A stretch of 64,000 nucleotides of DNA from Mycobacterium sp. DL592 (GCF_011694515.1 NZ_CP050192.1:1385434-1449433); one strand, 5' to 3'; shown: positions 28,110 to 36,518, numbered from the stretch's first letter. Made by a program: numbers and translations. Notes: generated by a model not told the origin, from the sequence alone.

Positions 28110-28874
28110 TTATTTCGGCGGGAAGCGCAGCGCGCCGTCGAGGCGGATCGTCTCACCGTTGAGGTAGTCGTTCTCGGCGATCGACAGCGCCAGGCGCCCG
28201 TACTCGTCGGAGCGGCCCATCCGTTTGGGGAACGGGACCTGCGGACCCCAGTAGGCCTCCAGCTGGTCGGCGGCCTTGCCGTAGGCGGGGGTGTTGATGG
28301 TGCCCGGTGCGATCGACATCACCCGGATGCCCAGCGGCGAAAGATCGCGCGCGGCAACCAGAGTCATCGACACGACACCACCTTTGGCGGCGGCGTACGG
28401 CAGCTGGCCGATCTGCCCTTCGAACGCGGCGATCGATGCGGTGTTGATGATGACACCGCGCGCGCCGTTCTCGTCAGGCTCCTGACGCGCGAGAGCGGCC
28501 GCGGCGTGCCGCATGACGTTGAACACCGCGGTCAGATAGAAGGTGATGGTCTTGGTGAACGCCTCCAGTTCCATCGGGGAGCCGTCTTTGCCCACCAGCC
28601 GGCCGCCGCCTGCCGGCCCGCCGTGGGTGTCCACCGAGATGCGGAACGGACCGAGGGCTTCGGCTGCGGTGATCGCGGCGTTCACGTCGGCGTCGTTGGT
28701 GACGTCCGTGCGCACATAGGGGATACCGAGTTCGGCGGCGAGCTCCGTGCCCTTCTCGTCGGCGAGGTCGGCCACGACGACCTTGGCTCCGGCCCCGTGC
28801 AGGCGACGCACCGCCGCCTCGCCGAGACCGCCCGCACCGCCGAAGACGACCGCGGAGCTACCACTGATCTGCAT
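28110..28874 (-). CDS. SDR family 3-hydroxyacyl-CoA dehydrogenase-like protein
   Basis: 254 residues from the ATG at 28874, which follows AAGGGG. Motifs FGGAGGLGEAAVRRLHGAGA (cofactor), ADLADEKG (NAD-type acidic residue), NTASIAAFEGQIGQLPYAAAKGG (Ser, Tyr-x3-Lys) and the C-terminal NGETIRLDGALRF match the type II 3-hydroxyacyl-CoA dehydrogenase (HSD17B10-like) group. Expected reaction is oxidation of a 3-hydroxyacyl-CoA or a secondary alcohol. Divergent from the MeaB-type gene across a composite operator. Confidence 0.9.
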   Translation of the reverse strand: MQISGSSAVVFGGAGGLGEAAVRRLHGAGAKVVVADLADEKGTELAAELGIPYVRTDVTNDADVNAAITAAEALGPFRISVDTHGGPAGGGRLVGKDGSPMELEAFTKTITFYLTAVFNVMRHAAAALARQEPDENGARGVIINTASIAAFEGQIGQLPYAAAKGGVVSMTLVAARDLSPLGIRVMSIAPGTINTPAYGKAADQLEAYWGPQVPFPKRMGRSDEYGRLALSIAENDYLNGETIRLDGALRFPPK

Positions 28875-28900
28875 AGCAATTCCCCTTCTTGCAACTAAGA

Positions 28901-28927
28901 CTCTCAACTTGAGAGAATACTATTCTC
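28901..28927. promoter_or_regulatory. Composite operator, regulon site 3
   Basis: Two perfect palindromes overlap by three bases: CTCTCAACTTGAGAG (28901-28915) and GAGAATACTATTCTC (28913-28927). Both lie between the SDR start (28874) and the GTPase start (28970). The second is an exact consensus copy. Confidence 0.78.
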
Positions 28928-28969
28928 AGACCGCCTCGATCGGTCAACCGACTAGGAGAACCCGTAGCG

Positions 28970-29839
28970 TTGCCTGCCATGGAGGTCGCCGAGCTCATCA
29001 CCGCCGCCCGCGCCGGGAACACCCGCGCCGTGGGCCGGCTGCTGAGCCTGGTGGAGAGCAGCCGCCGCGACGAGGTGCTCGCCGAAGTCGGCCCGGTGGC
29101 GCTGCCGGTGATCGGGGTGACGGGACCGCCCGGGGCGGGCAAGTCGACGACGATCGCAGTGCTCGTTGCGGCGTATCGCGAACGCGGACAACGGGTTGCG
29201 GTGCTGGCGGTCGACCCGTCCTCGCCCTACAGCGGCGGTGCGTTGCTGGGTGACCGCATCCGCATGGCGGCCCACATCAACGACCCCGACGTGCTGATCC
29301 GCTCGGTGGCCACCCGCGGGCACCTGGGCGGGCTGGCGGCGGCCGTACCGGCCGCCATCCGTCTGCTCGGCGCGCTCGCCTACGACGTGGTGCTGGTGGA
29401 GACGGTCGGGGTCGGCCAGTCCGAGATCGAGGTCGCCGCGCTGGCCGACCCGACGATCGTGATCCTCAACCCCGGCGCCGGTGACGCCGTTCAGGCGGCC
29501 AAGGCCGGCCTGCTCGAGGTCGCCGATCTGGTGGTGGTGAACAAGGCCGACCGCGACGGCGCCGCCCAGACCGTGCGCGACCTCAAGTTCGAAACCCACG
29601 TTCCGGTGCTGACCCTGATCGCGTCCCGGGGGGAGGGAGTGCAGGAGCTGGTCGAGGCGATCGAGGCCCATCGGCGCGCCGACACCCCGGCCCGTCGCGC
29701 TGCCCGGGCCCGGGCTCAGGTGCTGTCGCTGGCACAGAGCCGGCTACAGGCCCACCCGGCACTCGAGGAGCTGGCCCAGGCGGTGGCCGACGGTCGCTGT
29801 GATGCCTACAGCGCCGCGGAGACGCTCATCGCGAATTAG
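28970..29839 (+). CDS. MeaB/ArgK-type G3E GTPase, chaperone of the B12 mutase
   Basis: 289-residue P-loop GTPase. Walker A GPPGAGKST at 52-60, the MeaB switch region DPSSPYSGGALLGDR (82-96), ETVGVGQSE (144-152) and NKAD at 191-194 identify the MeaB family that loads and protects adenosylcobalamin in acyl-CoA mutases. It is about 40 residues shorter than canonical MeaB. Its placement 8 kb from the mutase, under a matching operator, suggests a chaperone dedicated to that mutase. Start TTG 28970 (after GGAGA) or ATG 28979. Confidence 0.92.
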   Translation: MPAMEVAELITAARAGNTRAVGRLLSLVESSRRDEVLAEVGPVALPVIGVTGPPGAGKSTTIAVLVAAYRERGQRVAVLAVDPSSPYSGGALLGDRIRMAAHINDPDVLIRSVATRGHLGGLAAAVPAAIRLLGALAYDVVLVETVGVGQSEIEVAALADPTIVILNPGAGDAVQAAKAGLLEVADLVVVNKADRDGAAQTVRDLKFETHVPVLTLIASRGEGVQELVEAIEAHRRADTPARRAARARAQVLSLAQSRLQAHPALEELAQAVADGRCDAYSAAETLIAN

Positions 29840-29881
29840 TTCGGAAATCGGCTATCGTCGACCGCGAATCGCGTTCTCAGT

Positions 29882-30538
29882 TCACTGCTTGGCGAACCCT
29901 TGCGAGCAGAATGCCCAGACTTCGTCCCCGGTGATCGGGCTGTGATTGTTGTCGTCGTCGGGCACACCGCTGGACTGGGCGATGAACATGATGGTCTGCA
30001 TCGTCATCGCCGCGAGCCGCTTGGGGTTGGCGTCGGCCCGCAGTTCGCCCGCCGCCCCCGCCTCTTCCATGAGTTCGGTGAACAGCGCGATCAGCGGTGC
30101 GTGCGCGACCTTGACCTCGGTGGGGTGTGAGATCAGCAGTTGCGGTGCGAAGTCGGTGAACAGCGGCCGGCGGGCCGCGGGGTCGGGCCGGGAGAGCTCG
30201 AAGAGCAGCGTTACCGCCACGTTCAGGCGTTTCAGCGGGTCCTTCTGGGCTGATGTGGCGGCGCGGATCTGGTCGGCGGCGCGGCTGAGTGCGTCTTCGA
30301 ACAGCGCCAGGAGCAGCTCATGCTTCCCGTCGAACTGCAGGTAGAAGCTCCGCAACGACTGCCGCGACCGATCCACCACTTCCTGGACGGTGAAGTCGGT
30401 GCTGCCCTTCTCGGTGATGATGGCCTGCGCGGCGTCGAGAAACCGCTGCACACGCTGGCCGGCCCGCACCTTGGCGGTCCTGATGGACCGCTCGACGGCG
30501 CGCTGCTTCCAGGCGGGTTCTCCGCTCGGGCTGTTCAC
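29882..30538 (-). CDS. TetR/AcrR family regulator, probable master repressor of the island
   Basis: 218 residues. The N-terminal HTH is at about 50-70 (FTVQEVVDRSRQSLRSFYLQFDGKHELL region), with a divergent, ligand-binding C-terminal domain ending SPITGDEVWAFCSQGFAKQ. The serine-rich recognition helix (SRQSLRSFYLQF) is typical of mycobacterial TetR repressors. Two palindromes of the island-wide consensus lie 53-88 bp upstream of its start and nothing else begins from that gap, which points to autoregulation. Inducer is expected to be a pathway acid or its CoA thioester, by analogy with KstR-type repressors; that is inference. Confidence 0.9.
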   Translation of the reverse strand: MNSPSGEPAWKQRAVERSIRTAKVRAGQRVQRFLDAAQAIITEKGSTDFTVQEVVDRSRQSLRSFYLQFDGKHELLLALFEDALSRAADQIRAATSAQKDPLKRLNVAVTLLFELSRPDPAARRPLFTDFAPQLLISHPTEVKVAHAPLIALFTELMEEAGAAGELRADANPKRLAAMTMQTIMFIAQSSGVPDDDNNHSPITGDEVWAFCSQGFAKQ

Positions 30539-30590
30539 TGCAGGGCTCGAAACGAGCTGGCGCCGGCGGTTCGGGTGTACCTCACGGTAA

Positions 30591-30626
30591 GAGAGTACTA
30601 CTCTCAGGCGCGAGAATTACGTTCTC
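30591..30626. promoter_or_regulatory. Tandem operators upstream of the TetR gene, regulon sites 4 and 5
   Basis: GAGAGTACTACTCTC (30591-30605, perfect palindrome) and GAGAATTACGTTCTC (30612-30626) have centres 21 bp apart, two helical turns, so two dimers would bind on the same face. Both are in the 164-bp gap upstream of the TetR gene. Confidence 0.78.
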
Positions 30627-30702
30627 AAGGCCAGACCTGGCGAAATTTTCTGCTGCCCGGCGAGTCTAACCGCCAATTACGCCTTACAGGTCATGACGTG
30701 CA

Positions 30703-31494
30703 TCACAAATTCACCAGCCGTGGCGCATACCCGGCCGCCCGCACCACGGCCCCGGCCTCGCGGGTCAGATCCCGTGCCGAGCCCAGCAGACCGTCGAGGA
30801 TCATGACCCGTTTCACGTGCCGGTGCAGGTCGTGCTCGGCGGTGAACCCGATCCCGCCCATCACCTGCTGGCAGTGTTTGGCCGCGGTCAGTGCCGTCTG
30901 CCCGGCGGCCGCCTTGGCCAGCAGGCAGCCGAGGTCGTCGGCGGCCACTCGCAGGGTCGCCTCGGCGCCTTCGATGGCCACCAGCGTCTCGGCCAGCCGG
31001 TGCCGCACCGCCTGGAAGGACGCAATCGGCCTGCCGAACTGGACCCGGTCCACCGCGTGCTGGCGGGCCAGGGTCAGCATGGCGCGGGCCGAACCCACCA
31101 GCCACCAGCCCAGGGCAACCCGCCCGGCGGCCAGCGGCACGGACTCGCCGTCGGCCACGGCCCGCACCGGCAGCTCGTCGTCGATCACCTGGCCGCCCGC
31201 GCCCGCCCGCTCCCACACCACCCAGCGGCCGCCGGTGAACGGGAGGGGCACGGTGCCGCCGGCGGGCTTGCCCGCGGCGTGCAGCACGACGTCGTTGAGG
31301 ACACCGGCGTGCGTGCCCGTCTCACCGAGCAGACGGAACACCAGGGCAGCGGCCTCGGCGGGGATCTCGGTGAGCATGTCGAGCCAGCCGAGTTCGGCCA
31401 GGGTGTCCTCGACGTTGGGGCATCCGGCGTCGGCCGCGGCGGTCATGGTCTTGTGCAGGGTGTCGGCAAGCATGCCGAGTTCTCCGTCGTCCAC
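30703..31494 (-). CDS. Acyl-CoA dehydrogenase, short subunit of a heteromeric pair
   Basis: 263 residues from a GTG at 31494. It keeps the C-terminal dehydrogenase helices (HAVDRVQFGRPIASFQAVRHRLAE, QVMGGIGFTAEHDLHRHVKR) but has a reduced N-terminal domain. It starts 3 nt after the stop of the long dehydrogenase gene, so the two are a pair transcribed from the promoter near 36.5 kb. Last gene of that operon. Confidence 0.88.
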   Translation of the reverse strand: MDDGELGMLADTLHKTMTAAADAGCPNVEDTLAELGWLDMLTEIPAEAAALVFRLLGETGTHAGVLNDVVLHAAGKPAGGTVPLPFTGGRWVVWERAGAGGQVIDDELPVRAVADGESVPLAAGRVALGWWLVGSARAMLTLARQHAVDRVQFGRPIASFQAVRHRLAETLVAIEGAEATLRVAADDLGCLLAKAAAGQTALTAAKHCQQVMGGIGFTAEHDLHRHVKRVMILDGLLGSARDLTREAGAVVRAAGYAPRLVNL

Positions 31495-31497
31495 GTC

Positions 31498-32628
31498 TCA
31501 CTCCTTCCCGAGGTCGAGAAGCCGGCGGGCGATGATGTTGCGCTGGATCTCGGCGGTGCCGCCGTAGATCGTCGCCGAGCGCGAATAGAGAAACTCTGGG
31601 CGCCAAGGACTTTCGTCGAGCTCCAGGACACCGGGCAGCAGGTCGCGCGCGGTGTCGTAGAGGCGCTGTTCGGCCCCGGCCAGCAGCACCTTGTCCACCG
31701 AGGTCTCCGGCCCGAGTTTGGCCCCCTCGGCGAACCGCCGCTGGGTCTGCGCCGACGTGGCGCGCACGGTGTGCAGTGCCAGGTAGGCTGCGCCGATCTC
31801 GGCGTCCGATGCATCAGGCGCCTGGGCCACCAGGCGATCGAGCCGGGTGTACAGGTAGGCGATGCGCTGCCAGAAGCAGGTCGAGCGTTCGAACGGCAGC
31901 AGGTCATTGGCCAGTTGCCAGCCGTCGCCGGGATTGCCCAGCATGCGTTCGCCCGGTACGACGACGTCGTCGAAGTACACCTCGCAGAACTCGTCGACGC
32001 CGTGCATCGTGCGCAGCGGGCGCACCGTGACGCCGGGGGAGTCCAGGTCGACGAAGAACGCGGTGATGCCCTGGTGCTTAGGGGTATCCGGCGATCCGGT
32101 GCGGGTCAGCAGGACGCAGCGTTTGGAGAACTGCGCGAAGCTCGTCCACACCTTCTGGCCGTTGACCACCCAGTGGTCGCCGTCCTGGACGGCCCTGGTG
32201 GTCAGCGACGCCAGGTCGCTGCCGGACCCGGGTTCGGAGAACCCCTGGCACCAATGCTCCTCGCCACGCAGGTACCGCGGCACCATCTGCGCCGCCAGTT
32301 CCGGCCTGGCGTAGGAGATCAGCGTGGGCACAAGGACTTCCATCATCGAATACGGGCCTGGCTCGGCGAGGCCGCGGCCGAGGATCTCCTCGGCCACCAC
32401 CAGGCGCATCACGGCCGTACCGCCGAGGCCGCCGACCTCGGTGGGCCAGCCGTAGCGCATCCAGCCCGCGTCGTAGAGCTCGCGGCGGACCCGGCTCATC
32501 TGGTCGATGTGTCCGGCCAGGGAATGGTCCGGGCCGGGAGTGAGGTCATGCTCGGCGAGCCAGCTCTGCAGCCCGGCGCGGAATTCGTCGACCGCCATGG
32601 GGGATTCGGTCACGGTGCCGTCCGTCAT
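31498..32628 (-). CDS. Acyl-CoA dehydrogenase, long subunit of a heteromeric pair
   Basis: 376 residues from the ATG at 32628, which overlaps the previous stop (ATGA). WCQGFSEPGSGSDLASLTT and QKVWTSFAQFSKRC are FAD/substrate motifs. IYGGTAEIQRNII lacks the MCAD-type Glu, while LLPFERSTCFWQ supplies a Glu at the isovaleryl-CoA-dehydrogenase-type position. Expected to act with the short subunit on a branched acyl-CoA. Confidence 0.92.
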   Translation of the reverse strand: MTDGTVTESPMAVDEFRAGLQSWLAEHDLTPGPDHSLAGHIDQMSRVRRELYDAGWMRYGWPTEVGGLGGTAVMRLVVAEEILGRGLAEPGPYSMMEVLVPTLISYARPELAAQMVPRYLRGEEHWCQGFSEPGSGSDLASLTTRAVQDGDHWVVNGQKVWTSFAQFSKRCVLLTRTGSPDTPKHQGITAFFVDLDSPGVTVRPLRTMHGVDEFCEVYFDDVVVPGERMLGNPGDGWQLANDLLPFERSTCFWQRIAYLYTRLDRLVAQAPDASDAEIGAAYLALHTVRATSAQTQRRFAEGAKLGPETSVDKVLLAGAEQRLYDTARDLLPGVLELDESPWRPEFLYSRSATIYGGTAEIQRNIIARRLLDLGKE

Positions 32629-33059
32629 CCGCCGGCGGGCCGCCCGATCGCGTGCGGGCGACCCGAATCGTGTTCGCCGCTGCGCCGGATGAACGTCATC
32701 GCCCGGGTGCGCAGCCGCCAGCCGTCGGCGGTGCGCACATAGGTGTCGCGGTAGTAGCCGATCCGCATGTCGTGGGCCGAGTGCTCGATGAAGCACAGCG
32801 GCTGGGTGCCGGTCGCCGCGTCGGGATCGTCGCGGTCGAACTCGATCAACGACTCGCCGGTCATGAAGAGCCCCTTGGGGGCTGCCTCGACGAGAACCGG
32901 GAACCGGGACAGCGAATACGTCTCGCCGAAGGCGCTGTAGGTGCCGTCGTCGGTGAACACCTTCACCAGGCCGTCGACGTCGAGTTGGGTGATGGTCACC
33001 GCGTAGCGGGCCAGTAGCTGCTGGATCTCGACGATGTCGTCAGTCCGTCTTGTGGACAT
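32625..33059 (-). CDS. SnoaL/NTF2-like domain protein
   Basis: 144-residue single-domain cone-fold (SnoaL-like/NTF2) protein. The helical start DDIVEIQQLLARYAVTITQLDVDGLVKVFTDDGTY and the sheet region with YYRDTYVRTADGWRLRTRAMTF are typical. Such proteins act as small isomerases, dehydratases or dioxygenase beta-like subunits. It overlaps the amidohydrolase gene by 20 nt and the dehydrogenase gene by 4 nt. Could be a partner of the Rieske oxygenase or a lone cyclase/dehydratase. Confidence 0.88.
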   Translation of the reverse strand: MSTRRTDDIVEIQQLLARYAVTITQLDVDGLVKVFTDDGTYSAFGETYSLSRFPVLVEAAPKGLFMTGESLIEFDRDDPDAATGTQPLCFIEHSAHDMRIGYYRDTYVRTADGWRLRTRAMTFIRRSGEHDSGRPHAIGRPAGG

Positions 33060-34278
33060 GGACTTTCCCGCCTTTCATCACGAAACGCACGTTCTTGGTC
33101 ACGGTGATGTCGGCCAGCGGATCGCCCGGCACGGCGATGATGTCGGCCAGCAGCCCCTCGGCCAGCCGGCCGCGGTCATCGGCGTTGATCAGCTCGGCGG
33201 CGGTCACCGTGGCCGCCCTGAGCACCGCCGCCGGCGGTAGGCCCCACTCGACGAGTGTCACGAGTTCATCGGCGTTGCGGCCGTGCGGGATCGCCGGCGC
33301 GTCGGTGCCGACCGCGATCTTCACCCCGGCCTCGTAGGCGGCCTTGATCGAGGTGCGCGCCTTGGGGAACATCTCGGCGGCCTTGGCCTGCAACACCGGC
33401 GGCGCCTTGGAGACGTCCATCGCCTCGGCGAGGCGGCGGGTGCTCACCAGGAAGGTGCCGTTGTCGACCATCATGGCGATGGCCTCGTCGTCGATGAGGA
33501 ACCCGTGCTCGATGCAGTCGATGCCGACCCGCACCGCATGCTTGACCGCGTCGGCGCCGTGCGTGTGCGCGGCCACCCGCAACCCGCGGCGATGCGCCTC
33601 ATCGACGATCGCCGCCAGTTCCTCATCCGAATAGTGTTGCGCCCCAGCCGCACCGGTCAGCGACATCACCCCACCCGAGCAACAGACCTTGATCACCTCG
33701 GCGCCGTGCTTGATCTGGTAGCGCACCGCCTTACGGATCTCGTCGACGCCGTTGGCGATGCCCTCCTCGACGGTCAACTCGAGCACGCCCGGCATGAACG
33801 CCGCGAACATCGTCGGGTCCAGGTGCCCGCCCGTGGGGGTAATCGCGTGGCCCGCGGGCACGATTCGCGGACCGTCGATCAAGCCCGCCTCGATGGCCTT
33901 GCCCAGCGCGACGTCGAGCAGGTAGCCGCCCGTCTTGACGAACAGTCCGAGGTTGCGCACGGTGGTGAAGCCCGCGTGCAGGGTTCGGCGGGCATTGCCC
34001 ACCGCGCGCAGCACCCGGGTCGGCGGGTCGTCCTGAACCTGTGACAGGCCTGGGTTTTCACCCCGGCCACCCATCAGGAGGTTGACCTCCATGTCCATCA
34101 GACCCGGCAGCAGGATGTTGTCCCCGAGGTCGATCAGCTCGCCTTCGTCGGCGGTGCCGCCCAGGCCGACGATGCGGTCGCCGTCGACCTTGACGATGCC
34201 GGGCCGCACGACCCGGCCCGCCTCGACGTCGACGTAGCCCGCGGCCTTGAGCGTGATCAGCGATGAACGCTCCGGCAC
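33040..34278 (-). CDS. Amidohydrolase superfamily protein with altered first metal motif
   Basis: 412 residues of the imidazolonepropionase/prolidase-like amidohydrolase type. Barrel motifs AGFTTVRNLG, GHAITPTGGH, IKVCCSGGV, RGLRVAAHTHG, CIEHGFL and KIAVGTDAPAIPHG are easily seen. The first-strand HxH that normally binds metal (PGLxDxHxH) is GLMDMEVNL, with Glu64 and Asn66 in place of the histidines. The remaining His and Asp ligands are kept, so a mononuclear site or altered metal binding is possible. Substrate unknown; sits in the Rieske-oxygenase operon. Confidence 0.9.
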   Translation of the reverse strand: MPERSSLITLKAAGYVDVEAGRVVRPGIVKVDGDRIVGLGGTADEGELIDLGDNILLPGLMDMEVNLLMGGRGENPGLSQVQDDPPTRVLRAVGNARRTLHAGFTTVRNLGLFVKTGGYLLDVALGKAIEAGLIDGPRIVPAGHAITPTGGHLDPTMFAAFMPGVLELTVEEGIANGVDEIRKAVRYQIKHGAEVIKVCCSGGVMSLTGAAGAQHYSDEELAAIVDEAHRRGLRVAAHTHGADAVKHAVRVGIDCIEHGFLIDDEAIAMMVDNGTFLVSTRRLAEAMDVSKAPPVLQAKAAEMFPKARTSIKAAYEAGVKIAVGTDAPAIPHGRNADELVTLVEWGLPPAAVLRAATVTAAELINADDRGRLAEGLLADIIAVPGDPLADITVTKNVRFVMKGGKVHVHKTD

Positions 34279-34280
34279 CC

Positions 34281-34628
34281 TCAGACCACCGGCTCCCGGA
34301 CGATGGTGACCCAGGCCGCGCCGCTGTCGAGAACGCGGGGCTGTTTCCAGACCTCCACCGGGAACGACACCATCACCACCGACTGCATGAGGTGCATCAG
34401 TCGCTTGGCGTCATCGGGCATGTCGTGCAAGGGAAAACGGGCATCGAGGTACACCATGACCTCTTCAAGCCGCGCCGTCCCGGCATCGTAGAGATCCTGC
34501 ATCTCGGCCATCGTGGCGGACAGCCGCTTGGCGTAGCGCTCCGGCTCGGTGGCCAGGATCCAGTCGCTGAACCGCTCCAGGTCGGCGAACTCCGCGGGCA
34601 GCAGACCCGTGGTCGTGGTTTCAGACAT
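34281..34628 (-). CDS. Hypothetical protein coupled to the Rieske oxygenase
   Basis: 115 residues, mostly helical, beginning MSETTTTGLLPAEFADLERF and ending VTIVREPVV, with no cysteines and no membrane segment. It overlaps the Rieske oxygenase gene by 8 nt and lies 2 nt before the amidohydrolase start, so it is made with them. No family recognised; an oxygenase accessory role is only a positional guess. Confidence 0.7.
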   Translation of the reverse strand: MSETTTTGLLPAEFADLERFSDWILATEPERYAKRLSATMAEMQDLYDAGTARLEEVMVYLDARFPLHDMPDDAKRLMHLMQSVVMVSFPVEVWKQPRVLDSGAAWVTIVREPVV

Positions 34629-35946
34629 GTGCGACGCTCCCGTTGGTCTTCTCGCCCGACGCTATCGTGCTCTGCTGGTATTCATCGACGTATTTGCGTG
34701 CGGTGTGGTGCAGATGCCGCAGCAGGATCTCCTGATCGCACAGCGGGAAATCGGTGACCGCCCGGGTGCCGATCTGGGTCTGGGTGGCTTCCAGGGTGTT
34801 GGCGTCCTGCAGTGCGTACTCCTTGAAGGTCACCGCGGCCAGCTCCTGGGACAACCGCTGCCGAGTGTTCTTCGGCGGCACGAAATAGAGGTTCGCCTCG
34901 AAGATGTGCTTGTCGACGTCGGTCGGCCAGTAGTTGTAGGTCAGGTACCACCCGGGTGCCCACAGCAGCAGGGTGAAGTTGGGGAAGAACTCGAAAGAGT
35001 CCTGGCCCCATGTCTTCTGGCGGGCGGGATTGACAGCGGGGGGCAGCTCGTCGGGCAGGATGCCCTTGATGTCGGGCCGGTCCCACGGGCCGAACAGGCC
35101 GCTGTGCAGGATGCGTTCGATCGGCTTGACCATGTTGAGGTCCTTGGGCGGGCTCATCCCACCCCAGGACGAGATCATCGAGTGCTGACCTTTGATGTCG
35201 TAGTGCAGTGCCTCGAAGCCGACCTTGGCCAGCTTCTCGGCCTCCTCCTTGGTCGCCTGCTTCATGTGCAGCACGGGCGCGTGGTAGAACTCGGTGAACG
35301 CGTCGATGAACAGCTTCCAGTTCGCGTTGATCTCGGCGGTGTAGCTGTAGACCTCGGTCATCTCGTGGAACGGATAACCCTCCAGACCCTTGGCGAAGTC
35401 GCCGAGGTAGTCCCGCAGCGGCTCGGCGTCGTCGTCGAAGTTGACGAAGATGAAGCCCTCCCACACCTCGCAGCGCACCGGCTTGAGCGGGTAGTCGGCC
35501 TTGTCGAGGTCGAAGAACTCGTCTTCCTGCTGGACGAATGTCAGCTTGCCGTCCAGGCCGTAGCGCCAGGCGTGATACTTGCAGGTGAACTGGCGGCAGC
35601 TGCCGGAGACCTCTTGGCCCGGATAGTCGTTCCACACCAGCTTGTTGCCGCGGTGCCGGCACAGGTTGTAGAAGGCGCGAATGGTTCCGTCGGGTCCGGC
35701 GCCGTCCCTGACGATGATGATCGACGTGCCGGCGCCCACCGAGGGCATCTCGCGGGTGAAGTAGCTGCCGTTCTTGGGAAGTCGCTCGACGCGCCCGACC
35801 TGCAGCCAGGTCTTGCGGAAGATCGCCTGCTGTTCCAGCTTCCACTGTTGCGGGTCGATCGAGTCGGTGTAGTCGACCGGGGCGGTGCCCAGCTCCGGCC
35901 AGTTCTCTGTCCAGCTGCCGACTGCCGGCTTCGGGAAGTGTGCCAA
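34621..35946 (-). CDS. Rieske non-heme iron oxygenase, alpha subunit
   Basis: 441 residues. The Rieske [2Fe-2S] ligands are Cys96-x-His98 (CRHRG) and Cys122-x2-His125 (CKYH). The catalytic domain has the mononuclear-iron segment DAFTEFYHAPVLHM, in which the two histidines are ligands, with a distal acidic residue expected further on. The N-terminal DSIDPQQWKLEQQAIFRKTWLQVGR is standard for ring-hydroxylating and related monocomponent oxygenases. Electron donors could be the 2Fe-2S ferredoxin (23563) or the Rieske ferredoxin (52684). Second gene of the operon from 36482. Confidence 0.93.
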   Translation of the reverse strand: MAHFPKPAVGSWTENWPELGTAPVDYTDSIDPQQWKLEQQAIFRKTWLQVGRVERLPKNGSYFTREMPSVGAGTSIIIVRDGAGPDGTIRAFYNLCRHRGNKLVWNDYPGQEVSGSCRQFTCKYHAWRYGLDGKLTFVQQEDEFFDLDKADYPLKPVRCEVWEGFIFVNFDDDAEPLRDYLGDFAKGLEGYPFHEMTEVYSYTAEINANWKLFIDAFTEFYHAPVLHMKQATKEEAEKLAKVGFEALHYDIKGQHSMISSWGGMSPPKDLNMVKPIERILHSGLFGPWDRPDIKGILPDELPPAVNPARQKTWGQDSFEFFPNFTLLLWAPGWYLTYNYWPTDVDKHIFEANLYFVPPKNTRQRLSQELAAVTFKEYALQDANTLEATQTQIGTRAVTDFPLCDQEILLRHLHHTARKYVDEYQQSTIASGEKTNGSVAHV

Positions 35947-35951
35947 CGTAG

Positions 35952-36482
35952 TTACCTTTCCTGTTCTAGCTGTACGCCGAAAGTGTTGAACGCCATGGCC
36001 AACATGGCGTAGGTGCCGACGGTGAAGACGAGGTCCATGCGCTGACGGTCACTGAGGTGCTCGCCGAGTGCGTCCCACGTCTGGTCGGTCAGGTTCGATA
36101 TCGCATCGAGTTCGTCGACTGCGGTGAGCACCAGCCGGTCGAGGGCGTCGGCGGCCTCGCCGCGACGAACGGCCTCGATATCGGCCGCGGTGAGACCCTC
36201 GGCCTCCGCGAGCTCGACGTGGTGTTCCCATTCGTAGGTGCACTCCCGCCGGTGCGCGATCCGCAGGATCGCCAGCTCGCGCAGTCGCGGCGGCAGGGAG
36301 GACTTGAACAGCAGATGCACGTTGAGGCCGAGGAAGGCTCTGGTGAGCTCCGGATGGCGCACCAACGTGGACAACGCCGTCCCGGCCTGCTCGGGATTCT
36401 GCCGCTCGCGCGGCAGCATGCCCCGGAAGGCGGCGCGGACGTCGTCGTCCCACTGTTCGGCAGGCAGCGGCGTCAGTCGCAC
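35952..36482 (-). CDS. Carboxymuconolactone decarboxylase (AhpD-like) family protein
   Basis: 176 residues from a GTG at 36482 preceded by GAGGAG. ELAILRIAHRRECTYEWEHHVELAEAEGLTAADIEAVRRGE matches the CMD/AhpD fold, but the AhpD CxxC is reduced to a single Cys followed by YEWEHH, as in CMD-like enzymes without peroxidase function. Members decarboxylate or act as gamma-carboxymuconolactone lyases. First gene of the operon that continues to the Rieske oxygenase. Confidence 0.88.
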   Translation of the reverse strand: MRLTPLPAEQWDDDVRAAFRGMLPRERQNPEQAGTALSTLVRHPELTRAFLGLNVHLLFKSSLPPRLRELAILRIAHRRECTYEWEHHVELAEAEGLTAADIEAVRRGEAADALDRLVLTAVDELDAISNLTDQTWDALGEHLSDRQRMDLVFTVGTYAMLAMAFNTFGVQLEQER

Positions 36483-36492
36483 CCGTAGTCTC

Positions 36493-36518
36493 CTCTCACT
36501 GGAGAGAATCACATTCTC
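36493..36518. promoter_or_regulatory. Composite operator, regulon site 6
   Basis: GAGAATCACATTCTC (36504-36518) is preceded by CTCTC-ACTG-GAGAG (36493-36506), sharing bases with it. The arrangement repeats the composite site at 28901. It lies 11 nt upstream of the CMD-like gene start and faces the divergent amidohydrolase. Confidence 0.72.
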
